The position numbers and the translations under genes are program-made. From Macrostomum hystrix (Eukaryota; Platyhelminthes; Macrostomidae): a DNA stretch of 64,000 nucleotides. This document shows, piece by piece, positions 49,701 to 63,000 of this stretch (positions within the stretch are counted from its first letter, which is position 1; each line of letters opens with the position of its first letter). Under the pieces are notes generated by a model. It was not told the origin of the DNA and did no database searches. It saw nothing but the letters and a program-made list of their open reading frames with translations. The stretch spans positions 1-64,000 of the forward strand of contig CATNEN010000024.1 in NCBI GenBank assembly GCA_950097015.1. Reading direction: 5' to 3'.

Positions 49701-51033
49701 TAACCGGCACTCTCACATGCTTTATAGCCCCAATGGGCTTGGGGTTAATCTGCCAGCTGCAGCCGTCCGTTTTGATGAGCTGTTGTTAGGAAGATTATTT
49801 ACGAGTGTCGACCGTCTGCCCGAACTGCGTTCTCCGAATTCGAGCTGCACTTTGTTTCTGGGATTACTTTTTATTATCTGGGTCTATGGAGGATGGGGAT
49901 TGGGATCAGGATTGCATTGGGATCAGAATGAAGATTGGGATCAAAGTGTAGATTGGGATCAGGATGTGGATTGGGATCAGGATGGGGATTGGATCTGATA
50001 GGGGATCAGGATCAGGATAGGGATTGGGATCAGGATGGGGATTGGATCTGATAGGGGATCAGGATGGGGATTGGGATCAGTATGGGGATCGGGATCAGGA
50101 TAGGGATCGGGATCAGGATAGGGATCGGGATCAGGATAGGGATCGGGATCAGGATAGTGATCCCTCCCAATGGGGATTAGTATCAAGGTAGGATCGGGAT
50201 CAGGAGTGGATCGGGATTAGGGGGGTCGGGATCAGGATGGGGATCAGGATGGGGATTGGGATCAGGAGGGGGACAGAGATTATGACCGGCATAGTAATTG
50301 GGATGGGGTTATTTTTGCATCAGGAGTTTCAGTTTTTTAATTAAAAGCTGCTTTCACTTGCTTCACTATGATCGAACCGCCTCGTCATAAAGAATGATGG
50401 AATTAGGAATGAGTGCCGGGGTTGAATCTGGCATCCCATATTTTTGACGGACTTAGTAGATTCCAGATGGCCGACTGGTAACACGTTGAGTAGCGAGTAA
50501 TGGCCCCTAGAGGACCCTTTCCAAGGGGAGATCTCCACGAGCCAACTAAGTCAGTGTTCCCCTCTCAGAGCTGGCAGAATTGGGATAACGACAATTCCCA
50601 ACGCGCCAACGTGACTCAACGGCCAATTATGAAAGGCGCCGCTTTTCTCCATTGCTTCGCGGCGTCAACTCAATGCCGATAATTGGACTCGGAGGCTGAA
50701 GAATTTCTAAGAAATTTCTTCCTTTTTCTTCATTAATTGAGGATAATCGCCCGGATGGCCAACAACATTGAGAGCCGTCCCTGGCTAGATAACAATGTTA
50801 TGCTTGAGCTAAGGAATGGCTCTTGGCACCCTGCTGGCATCGTGTTGGTTTCCCTCACTTAGCTCTTCATCCTGACACTTCACTATTCCGCTAGCGTGGC
50901 AGCCAGTTTTCACCTCCCGCTCCTCCATCGGGCCAGCGCTCTGAGAGAGTAGAGAGAAGTCTGGCAGCGGGCGCCCTGAGCACTCGATCGTCTAATTGAA
51001 TCGCATTGTGCCACGCATAGAGCCGACAGAAGG

Positions 51034-51069
<36 letters not shown>

Positions 51070-54000
51070 GCTGCTGCTGCCGCTGATGCGGGCGATAACC
51101 CAGAGTGAGGACAGGGGAAGATCGGATTAGGGGTGTGATGAATTTAAGGGATTTCTCCAGCCTCTTCATCTCTCACACTGACTCTCACCGCGCCTCATTC
51201 AGCAGTACTCAGTGAGCTCAAGCTGGTGGGAGCGGAGTGGCCGAAAGTCGATGAGTTCAACGCTGAGGAGGGAAGCTTTAAGAATGTATAAATTTTCAAT
51301 CTGCACTCAGCCAGGTAATGCCAGGGCAGTACTATTGCGCCTGTAATGGCAATGCAATCCCAGGAGGCAATTTCTGAATCCTATCGCATACTATTTGCTT
51401 ATCCGAGCAGTGCATTGGGGATATTTTTCCTGATATTTTCTTTCACCGGAATGAAATCGCGGAATTTACTAATGGCATTTGAAGACTTTCCATTTGAGCA
51501 CGCTGACACCAAACCGCCCGGTTCTCAATATTTGGGCTAGAAATCTGACCCACCGTGATAGACTACGACTTTTTTGTAAATGTACTTCTCACAGACCTTG
51601 AGAGCACAGTGGAAGATTTTAAATTGTATAAAAGTACGGGAAACCAAAGGAATTAAAAAACAATGGAATAGAAAAAACAAAACAAATGAGAAATTGAAAA
51701 CGTTTTGCATTTCTCCTAACATCAAAGATGGGATCAGGATTATGATTGGGATCAGGATTATGATTGAGATCAGGATTATGATTGGGTTTAGGAGTTAGGA
51801 TTGTGATCAGGATTATGATTGAGATCAGGATTATGATTGGGATCAGGATTATGATTGAGATCAGGATTATGATTGGGTTTAGGAGTTAGGATTGTGATCA
51901 GGATTATGATTGGGTTTAGGAGTTAAGATTGAGATCAGGATTATGATTGGGTTTAGGAGTTAGGATTGTGATCAGGATTATGATTGTGATCAGGAATATG
52001 ATTGGGATCAGGATTATGATTGAGATCAGGATTATGATTGGGTTTAGGAGTTAGGATTGTGATCAGGATTATGATTGAGATCAGGATTATGATTGAGATC
52101 AGGATTATGATTGGGATCAGGATTATGATTGGGATCAGGATTATGATTGAGATCAGGATTATGATTGGGTTTAGGAGTTAGGATTGAGATCAGGATTATG
52201 ATTGAGATCAGGATTATGATTGAGATCAGGATTATGATTTAGATCAGGATTATGATTGGGATCAGGATTATGATTGAGATCAAGATTATGATTAAGATCA
52301 GGATTATGATTGAGATCAGGATTATGATTGAGATCAGAATTATGATTGAGATCAGGATTATGATTGGGATCAGGATTATGATTGAGATCAAGATTATGAT
52401 TAAGATCAGGATTATGATTGAGATCAGGATTATGATTGAGATCAGGATTATGATTGAGATCAGGATTATGATTGGGATCAGGATTATGATTGGGATCAGG
52501 ATTATGATTGAGATCAGGATTATGATTGAGATCAGGATTATGATTGAGATCAGGATTATGATTGAGATCAGGATTATGATTGAGATCAGGATTATGATTG
52601 AGATCAGGATTATGATTGGGATCAGGATTATGATTGGGATCAGGATTATGATTGAGATCAGGATTATGATTGGGTTTAGGAGTTAGGATTGAGATCAGGA
52701 TTATGATTGAGATCAGGATTATGATTGAGATCAGGATTATGATTTAGATCAGGATTATGATTGGGATCAGGATTATGATTGAGATCAAGATTATGATTAA
52801 GATCAGGATTATGATTGAGATCAGGATTATGATTGAGATCAGAATTATGATTGAGATCAGGATTATGATTGGGATCAGGATTATGATTGAGATCAAGATT
52901 ATGATTAAGATCAGGATTATGATTGAGATCAGGATTATGATTGAGATCAGGATTATGATTGAGATCAGGATTATGATTGGGATCAGGATTATGATTGGGA
53001 TCAGGATTATGATTGGGATCAGGATTATGATTGAGATCAGGATTATGATTGGGATCAGGATTATGATTGAGATCAGGATTATGATTGAGATCAGGATTAT
53101 GATTGGGATCAGGATTATGATTGAGATCAGGGTTATGATTGGGATCAGGATTATGATTGGGATCAGGATTATGATTGAGATCAGGATTATGATTGAGATC
53201 AGGATTATGATTGAGATCAGGATTATGATTGAGATCAGGATTATGATTGAGATCAGGGTTATGATTGGGATCAGGATTATGATTGGGATCAGGATTATGA
53301 TTGGGATCAGGAAATCATGATAGTGACTTTAGGATCAGATACTTCTAGGGTTAGGGAAGTATCTGCTGGAAGTGTGTGCTGATTTCTATTGAATAAACTT
53401 TTTATCGCTTATTGGTAAAGTGAAAATATGATAAATAAAGAAACGCTAAATCTATCAATAAATTAGTATCCACAGATCCTCATTATGCCGATCCTCAATG
53501 TTCTCCAGTGATGCCAGAGTTCGAGTCCCTACCGCCTCGGCTGACGTACACTCGGCCCGGGGTTCCAGTCAGTCTGGCGTGCCGCGCCCCCGCCTCCGCG
53601 GTGCTGTGCGGCTCGCGGAGCGACGCTGACGATCGAAGCGGCATCCGGTTTGTTCCGGCAGACACCGACTTGATGCGCGGCGTGCGCTGCCACCGGGATG
53701 GGATCCGGGTGGAGCCGGAGGCGGCGGACAGCGCGACCCTCAGTCGGCTGGAGTTCTTCTTCAAAGCCGTGTCGACATCGAACTTTGCGGTGATTAGCGC
53801 GCCATTTCGAGTTGAGGTGGCCGGTGAGTTTTGTGACTTTTTAATGTGCTATTTATTCTACTCATAGTAGAGCAGTTTGTTTAATAGCTATTTTTATGGC
53901 AAGTTTCAAATGAAGGAATAGAAATAGTTAAACGCAACTATTTCACCTTTTGGTTTGACAACTGGACTTATGTTATTATTAGTTTAGTAAGCCTCTGGAT

Positions 54001-57000
54001 CTATATAGGTCAGTCACGTGACTAACTGGCCAGCCAATCAGATTGGCTAAAGGGTTGAGTGGTATATATTTTTAGAAGAATTTTTTGAAGTTGTTGGGGA
54101 ATCCAGTCCTCTAATAAGAGAGAGGCTGTGAGAAATAACTAAGAAGCAAGAGCGATTTAAGAGAGGGTGTCAGAAAAAAAGTTTTTACTATTTTAGTAAG
54201 CATCTGCACGTTCAGATGTCAGTCACGTGACTGACTGACCTCAGCCAATTGGATTGGCTAAGTAGGGTAGAGTTATTTCTTTTATTTGAAAGCCTAGTTA
54301 GGGAACCCAGTCACGTGACCCTCTATTTAATGTGTTGCTCGCAGTTCTCGAGACGTACGCCGGGCCACGCGAGCTGGTCACCAAGCAGTGCTACAAAGGC
54401 AATAAAGTGCAAATCGAGTGCCAGCCGCCTGTGTCCACGCCGTCTGCGGAAATTGTCTTTACAGCCAATGGGGCGCCGTTGAATCCGTTGGGTGAGTGTT
54501 AATAGCATTCCGTGACGCTGATTGGTAGGAGCGATCAGCCAATAAGAGAAAGGGTGATCTCTAGAAAAGTGTAAAAAAAGTACGATAAGATTCTAATACT
54601 CGTAAAGTCCTAAAAAAATTGACAATATATTGTTATAGAAACATAGAAACTTTTGTGCATAGAAACAAATGGTTAGCCTGCCTTTTAGAATTGAAACTGG
54701 CGATGTTCTGATCTTTGTTTTTCTGTTTTAAAAACATTTGATGCCACCTATCTTTTAACAAAATGCAGCCTATTCCAACCACGTGGAAAGAGGTAATTGA
54801 CACGAATTTCGCTAATACCTAAAAACATTAAATATTGCTTCTGTGGAGTCTGTACTCGCCGCCACGTCATCAGTTCCATGATTATCGTGAAGCTTAACAA
54901 TGCGCTGCTTGGCAATACAGCCACTGTCAATCAATCGCTGCGTCATTAAAATATTCGTGTCCCCGAAGCTTTCATTGTTGTTCAGCATGCTGCTGTCGAG
55001 TTCGAGAGCATTGTCAGAATCACGAGACAGGGCGTGGGAAATCTAATAAGAACCACGATTGATAAGAAAGTTTAAGAAATTAATTAAAAAGAGAGGGTGT
55101 GAGAACTTAAGTAAGAAGCGAGAACGATAAGAGAGAGGGTGTGAAAAGTTTATTAAGAAGCGAGAGTGATAAGAGATAGGGTGTGAGAAATAAATTAAGA
55201 AGCGAGAGTGATATGAGATAGGGTGTGAGAAATGAATTAAGAAACGAGAGTGATATGAGATAGGGTGTGAGAAATAAATTAAGAAGCGAGAGTGATATGA
55301 GATAGGGTGTGAGAAATAAATTAAGAAGCGAGAGTGATATGAGATAGGGTGTGAGAAATGAATTAAGAAACGAGAGTGATAAGAGATAGGGTGTGAGAAA
55401 TAAATTAAGAAGCGAGAGTGATAAGAGATAGGGTGTGAGAAATAAATTAAGAAGCGAGAGTGATATGAGATAGGGTGTGAGAAATAAATTAAGAAGCGAG
55501 AGTGATAAGAGATAGGGTGTGAGAAATAAATTAAGAAGCGAGAGTGATAAGAGATAGGGTGTGAGAAATAAATTAAGAAGCGAGAGTCATATGAGATAGG
55601 GTGTGAGAAATGAATTAAGAAGCGAGAGTGATAAGAGATAGGGTGTGAGAAATGAATTAAGAAGCGAGAGTGATAAGAGATAGGGTGTGAGAAATGAATT
55701 AAGAAGCGAGAGTGATAAGAGATAGGGTGTGAGAAATGAGTTCAAAACTAGGATAGAGATATAGTGTATGTGAATTTTCAATTAAATATTTACTTTTTTT
55801 TGGTTCTTTAAAATCACAATCTGATGTTCACAAAGACTTATTAGAAAAATTAAGGAAAACAATTGTTATTGTCAACGCGACATTTTTTGACCAATACTTC
55901 TTGAGTGTATGTACTTTCTCAATGTTTGTGTGCTTATGTTGTTTATGTGAAGTACTATTTATCGGCCTTCTTTGAACCAATCGTCCATCTTATTAGCTTT
56001 TTTAAATTTCTTATCATTTCAATAGATAAATGATTAAATTAGTTTGAAACAAATGTTTAATATGGAACATTGTAATGTTATTTTACACGTCGGTCATTAA
56101 TTGTTAATCAAAACCTAGCAAAATGACCATTATAGACAGTGAATGACTTAGTACTCGTAGATTAGAAAAGCTATTTATAGTAAAAATATTTACTATGCTT
56201 TATCATCTACTCGAGATGCTATGTAGTTTCAATCTGAACTGTTAATTCAAAATCTACCAACTCATTTAGCTCTTTGAATTAGCTAATTAATTGCCAAAAA
56301 ATAAAGAAATTGAATATTTTGCGACCAAATTTTAATTAGGTCGATATTATTGTACAAATAAGTGTCTCGTTTACAAAGAGAAACTGTTCTTTAGGTTGAA
56401 AACAGTATTCTTTAACAAATTAGAACATTATGAAAGTGAGATAATATGAATTTTATCATTTTTTGTATTACGTTTTTGCAAAAGGAAAACACTTTATATA
56501 GAAAATGTTAAGCTGTGTTCAAACTGAGCTAATCTCCTACAATCAACACTGCTCAGAAGACCGCCCTGTTGCTTCAACCTCTCCCACAATGAGCACTGCT
56601 CAGAAGGCCGCCCCTGATGCTTCAACCTCTCCCACAATGAGCACTGCTCAGAAGGCCGCCCCTGATGCTTCAACCTCTCCCACAATGAGCACTGCTCAGA
56701 AGGCCGCCCCTGATGCTTCAACCTCTCCCACAATGAGCACTGCTCAGAAGGCTGCCCCGTTGCTTCAACCTCTCCCACAATGAGCACTGCTCAGAAGGCC
56801 GCCCCTGATGCTTCAACCTCTCCCACAATGAGCACTGCTCAGAAGACTGCCCTGATGCTTCAACCTCTCCCACAATGAGCACTGCTCAGAAGGCTGCCCC
56901 GTTGCTTCAACCTCTCCCACAATGAGCACTGCTCAGAAGGCCGCCCCTGATGCTTCAACCTCTCCCACAATGAGCACTGCTCAGAAGGCCGCCCCTGATG

Positions 57001-60000
57001 CTTCAACCTCTCGCACAGGTCGGTTCAGATCCGTCCAGTTGGCAGACGGCGTGTTCGCCCTGGTGATCATGAAGGTGCTGTCAGATGATGGTGACAAAGT
57101 CTACGGCTGCAATGCCACAAATCCTATCACCAGACAGACTGTGGAATCTCCCGTGAGAACACTGCTCAAGGTGCAGCGTAAGTTAAAAGCTTTATTTTTT
57201 AAATGTTTTTTTCAGTTTAGTTTACTTTTAAAGCACTTTTCCTTTGGCTCATGGGTTGCCCGCAACACAGCTTTGAGTATCATTTTTTGCAAAAGCTTGC
57301 GAAAATTTCCATGCAAAATAGCGGGATCTAAAGAGTCCACTTGGTTTAAATTCCTTTTAATTGTCTTGCATGGTGACGCTGGCATGTAAATGTTGCGACA
57401 GGATTCAAACGTCATCGGTGACACTTTGACACTTTGCATGCTCGAAAGCATTTTTTGTTTATTTGATTGTTTGTTTTAACCTTTTGTCAAGCCTTGTTGG
57501 CTTTGTTTTGTAGTTAATTTCAAATCACACCGGCTAAAAGATGCACTTTTAGCCAAAGCCTTGCCCCTACATAGCCAAGTATGTGCATATCCTACTTTAA
57601 GTAGTTTAAGAAATGCTATAATAATTATTTTTCGTTTATTCTGTTAAAACACTATTATGCACACGGTTAATACACTAAGAGTTCAAGTGCTCCTCATAAG
57701 AACATGCTTAAAACCCCATTAGAATTACAAGGGCTAGTACCCTTTTGCAAATCCTGTTTGTTTGCAGCAGCATCAACAATGCCTAATCACAATGTTCTAA
57801 TATATTATTTTGTTTCGTTTAAAATTCTCTCAGCTCGCTGAAATTCGCAGTAACAAGCGGACAGTTATGGCCAATGCTATTTATTTGTAGTCTAAAATTC
57901 CGTTGAGTTTAAACAATAAATAATGCAGAACTGCTCTACCAAATACCAATTTGACCGCCTTGAAATCCCTTCCTATTGCGCAATGCGGCGTTTGCAGAGC
58001 CATTGCTAGAACCCAACGGCGCGCCATTTCAAGGTAAAACTGAGTCTGTTATAGCGCAGCCTTTGCCTCGCAATCACAAAATTCACAGATACAGTCAGCC
58101 ACACACACAACTAGAATTTTGTTGCGATGCCATTTCTCTACTACGAGCGTATATCTATATTATTTATCTTTCTACGTCATTGCATATATTCTGTCTGCCC
58201 AATATATGTAATTTCAGCAAAAGTCAGGTGGTTGTGGTAGTGAGGTGACTGCGGGTGTGAGGTGGCTGCGGGAGTGAGGTGGCTGCGGGAGTGAGGTGGC
58301 TGCGGGAGTGAGGTGGTTGTGGTAGTGCGGTGGCTGCGGGTGTGAGGTGGTTTTGGTAGTGAGGTGGCTGCGGGAGTGAGGTGGTTGTGGTAGTGAGGTG
58401 GCTGCGGGTGTGAGGTTGCTGTGGGAGTGAGGTGGTTCAGGGAGTGAGGTGGCTGTGGGTGTGAGGTAGCTGTGGGAGTGAGGTGGTTGAGGGAGTGAGG
58501 TTGTTGAGGGAGTGAGGTGGCTGTGGGAGTAAGGTGGCTGTGGGTGTGAGGTGGCCGTGGGTGTGAGGTAGCTGTGGGAGTGAGGTGGTTGAGGGAGTGA
58601 GGTGGCTGTGGGTGTGAGATGGCTGTGGAAGTGAGGTGGTTGAGGGAGTGAGGTGGCTGTGGTAGTAAGGTGGTTGAGGGAGTAAGGTGGTTCAGGGAGT
58701 GAGGTAGCTGTGGGAGTGAGGTGGTTGAGGGAGTGAGGTGGTTGAGGGAGTGAGGTGGCTGTGGGAGTAAGGTGGCTGTGGGTGTGAGGTGGCCGTGGGT
58801 GTGAGGTAGCTGTGGGAGTGAGGTGGTTGAGGGAGTGAGGTGGCTGTGGTAGTAAGGTGGTTGAGGGAGTAAGGTGATTGAGGGAGTGAGGTGGCTGTCG
58901 AAGTGAGGTGGTTTTTGGGGAGTTGCGTGGTCCGAACATTAAGGTTGATATGGCCATTAAAACTGTTAACAAAAATTGCTAAATAAATTTATTCAGCTTC
59001 ACAATGCCCGATGTTTGTAGCTCTTTTGCCACTAATGGCCTCTGTCAATGTTGTACTTTTCTATAGAGCAGTATACAACCATGCATACAACCAACTCGCT
59101 TCGCTTTTGATACTTTTGAATTTTACGATCGGATTTGTACACTACTGAATAGCGGAAGATACTGAAGTATTTTACATTTTCGTACAAAATGAACACTTTA
59201 GCACTAAACTTTCCTTATGCACACCTTTGCCTATATTTACTTTGTGCATTTGTCTATCGCAGCTATCTGTTGCTAAGATATTTCGTGAACCCTACTCAGT
59301 GGGACAGTAGTAATTTGTGATGAGATATGGTTGGCATAGAACTCGCCTTATACTCGCTTTGGCTGCGGAAGTGATGGGGCTGCGGGAGTGAGGTGGCTGC
59401 GGGAGTGAGGTGGCTGCGGGTGTGAGGTGGCTGCGGGGGTGTGGTGGCTTAGGGAGTGAGGTGGCTGCGGGAGTGGGGTCCCTAGAACAGCGTTGTGAAG
59501 CGTTGTGACTGTGGAAGTAAGTTGTCTGCGGTGTAGTGAGTGAGGTGAGAGGGCTTGGTTTTGTGTGCGCAGTAATATTATATTGGTTTACTTTTGGAGT
59601 TAGGTAAAAGTAAATCCTTGTCTAATTAATGTAACAAAACTAACTCCGAAGCCTAACTGAGTGTGAGCTATTAAAATATCGTACCCTTGTATCCTGTGAT
59701 CCTCTGATCCGCAGCACGAATCAACCTTTCTCCTTTTGTCATTCGAGAGTTGAGAGTCGAGTTTCTCGCCTCGCTATTGCGGCCATCGCGGCAACCAGCC
59801 AGCCTGTTGGTAGCTTTGAAACCCCCCGAATCACCCGCAGATGCCGTCTCACCCTTTCCGCCGAAAGTGGTATCGCCTCCGAAACCGACGGAGCTGACGG
59901 TCACGGAGGGCGACAACGTGACTTACACTTGCATCACAGAGTCGTCACCAATTGCGGAGGTCTCCTACCTTCGCGACGAAGGGCGTCGGGCACTGCCGCC

Positions 60001-63000
60001 AACGGCCGCTGAGTCTCGCGACTTCGGGATACTGCAGTTCTCTGGCATCCGTCAGGAGGACCAGGGTGCCTACATGTGCCGGGTCTCCTACAGACGCGAT
60101 TTAACTGCGTCCAGCCACATCCGGGACGAAAAGAAGCTGGCGAGGTTCAACATCGCGGTGACAAGTGAGTGCCTGACAGACACTTCCCGTGGACACAAAC
60201 CATTGTATGCCTGTCCTCACGTCCAGACTGCACAACGGGCCTCTCGCGTCAAAGTCCCTGAAGCTCGATTTCATAGCGAGGCCACATTCATTTAGGGGGC
60301 AGCCGCGGGGAGAGGTTTTTGAGGCCAACCTCAAAGGCGCAGTGAGATCGTACACTGCCTGACGATGAGAAAGTGTGGGCAGATGTATAGACCTGTGTGA
60401 GTGTGTGCTCAGGAGTCAGCGAAATGGGCAGAATTGACTCCTCGCTGGCTGCGGTTAGGCTGTCACCAAATGATGTACCACTTCCCACAGCCATTCAGTA
60501 GTGGTTGTAGCCAAGTGAAGTCTGACTAGCGACTAAAAGGTCGAGGGTTCGATCCGCGACTCCAATGTGTTGTGTACTTTAGTAAGACGATTAACTCTGT
60601 ATTAGTTCAGTTCACCCAGCTGTTAAATGGGTGCCAACATTAGCTGGGGTAATTGAGGGCGGGGTGTGGCTGACCTTGGGCTGAACTGCGTTACGCAGCC
60701 TTCTGCAGCGGCTGTGCTATCGGCTGCACATATGGCCCGATTGGGCCAGATTATAATAATTAATAATCATTATAATTAATCCACAGCCCTTCCTACAGAT
60801 GTCATGATTAATCTATAAACAAGGGCCAAACACTGATAACTATCTGCAGTCGCTTTGTTCTCAAGTGTGGCTTCTTTCTTTTGCCTTCCCTCGCGTAAAA
60901 ATGATGCACAATTCTACCTGCCTTCACAGAGCGCCTAAAAATAGCCAGCCAGCCAGAAGATGTCATCCTGGGTGAGCCAGACGCTACGGCAAGCTTCAAC
61001 TGCAGCCTGGAGGGCGGCAGCACCGGAGCCGATCGAACGCCTCTCTGGTTCGTCAACGGCCGGCCGATCGACGCAAACGACCCAACAAGCGGCTTCGTCA
61101 TCGAGGAGCTGGGCTCGGGAGCGTCTCGGCTCATTGTGGCGCGCTTCGATTCAAGCCAGCGCGGCGTTATCCAGTGCGTCGCCAACGACAGGGAGCGCCG
61201 TGTCTGGGCGAGCGCACAGGCTGTGCTGCTGATGCGCGGCGAGTCCGTACAGTCGCAACCGTTGCCAGGTGAGCTCTGGGCCATTGTCATGAACGTCTTT
61301 ACTAGTATGAAAGCATCACAGAACCGCAGCAAACGAGCAGACAACTCTTCCCATTTAGCTGACCCCTGAGCACACACGCACACAGGGGTGTACATCTGCC
61401 CTAGCTTTTTCATCGTCAGGCAGTGTACACTGTCACTGTGCCCTGGGGATTGGTTTCTCAAGGACGATCATTTCACGACATGCTCTCTAAAGCCCAATTG
61501 AATCTATCAACAGCTGCGTCCCAAACGAATGTGTCCTCGCCGGGGATTAGAGCTCATGATATCCTAGAAGTATGTTAATGGGAAACTAAGGCATCATCCG
61601 TACTTACCTGTGCACCGGCAGAAACTCCAACCGAGGCGCCAACAACGATAGCAGTTTCAACAACTCGACCGGCCATCACCGAGGCAAACACCAGTGTTTC
61701 CTATCGGGTGCTAAAGTACACAGATTCCTTCGTGCAGATCACCTGCGGCTCCAGGTATTCTTCTCCGCAGCTGTACTATTGGCGCTTCTTCAAAGACAAT
61801 CAGCCGGTGGACCTGAAATCCGAAGAGTATCCGCCGCCCTACATGCAATTCAGCGACGTTCTCAGCCTGGTCATGGCCAGCCAGAGGTCCCTAGCTCGAT
61901 TTTACCAAGGAGTCTACATCTGCCGAACCTACGACCAGGCGACCGGCCGGCTTGTGTGGAATGAAGTTACCCACCTGAGTTTTGGTGAGTCAGATGTTGC
62001 TTCACTACTGTGTCGTGTTTCTAAGCCTTAAAACTGAAAATGGATTTTTTTGCTTCTTTATCTCTGAATATTACACATTCAATTTTTCGGCATTAAATGC
62101 TCTACTCACAAGACTGAACTCAATAGTTTGACTACAAACTGCGCTCATATAAACCACACAGAGCCGAGTCCGACAGAAAAGAAAATCGAAGCGACCTCTC
62201 CGGGCACGTCGACTGCTGAAGACTCCAGACCGACTGAGGCGCCGCCGGCCGTCGCTGGCGAAGGAGCCTCAGGTGCGTCCTCTGGCGGTCCAGGTCAAGA
62301 AGTCATCGATGTTGGAGAGCCGATCGGTGTGTGGCAAAATATTCTCCAAGCCTTTTCTCAATTGAAACCAACAGTAATGTGTTTGGTCCCCGTTGCCTTT
62401 GTGTCACATTCTTACATTTCTACTTTTAGTACAGTATAATGTATATTTTCCCGCCCCGCCCCCATCTATTCCTCTGTCAAAAGTGAAATTAGCACCGGAT
62501 CGATATTTTCCGTTTTCCAAACCCCCTTTTCGCCAGCCAATCAGCGCTCTTTCCAACCCCTCACCCTCCCAGCTCCTTGAGGCGCTCTAGTTATTGCACA
62601 CCCCTTTTCTAAATAAAGTTTTTCTACTGGCTTTTCTTTAACTTTTTGGCCTCAGTCAACTGCTAGAAGTTCCGGCTGGTGTTGCAAGCTTGTCAGAGAC
62701 TTTTCTCACCAATTTTTTCCTTAAGTAATATACGAGTTAATATCGTAGTTAATCTCATATTAAATCAATACAGATATTTACGATTTGACCTAGTCTTGTT
62801 CGGAACCGATGATATCTTTACTGCTCTTAGTTTTTGGGCGTTTTTTGAGAGTCCATTGGTTAGAGCTTCGAACTGCCAATCAAGAGGTTAGGAGTTCGAA
62901 TCTCAGCCCAAGGGAAACTAAACTAAGCCGTCCGACATCAGCATAGTCGAATTATTCAGCGATCCTTGGCACAAAGACCCTGGTGACAAGGACAACTAAC

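Larger units (their letters stand above)
34769..53508 (+). other. giant intron 1 of the receptor gene
   Basis: About 18.7 kb with gtgagt at its start and ttctccag at its end. It holds SINE-like elements (35.1, 40.0, 43.5 and 45.2 kb), a TTTCCA hexamer tract and arrays of 16, 15, 17, 30 and 18 bp. The parts without listed repeats (35.3-37.2, 37.4-38.3, 41.4-43.5, 45.6-47.5, 48.5-49.9 and 50.3-51.7 kb) show no exon with supported splice sites and no RNA gene that I recognise. Large first introns often contain regulatory elements, which I cannot see directly. Confidence 0.65.

Noticed and set aside
62840-62935. Functional tRNA gene
   Set aside because: A/B boxes are present but acceptor and anticodon stems do not pair well, and related copies are truncated repeats.
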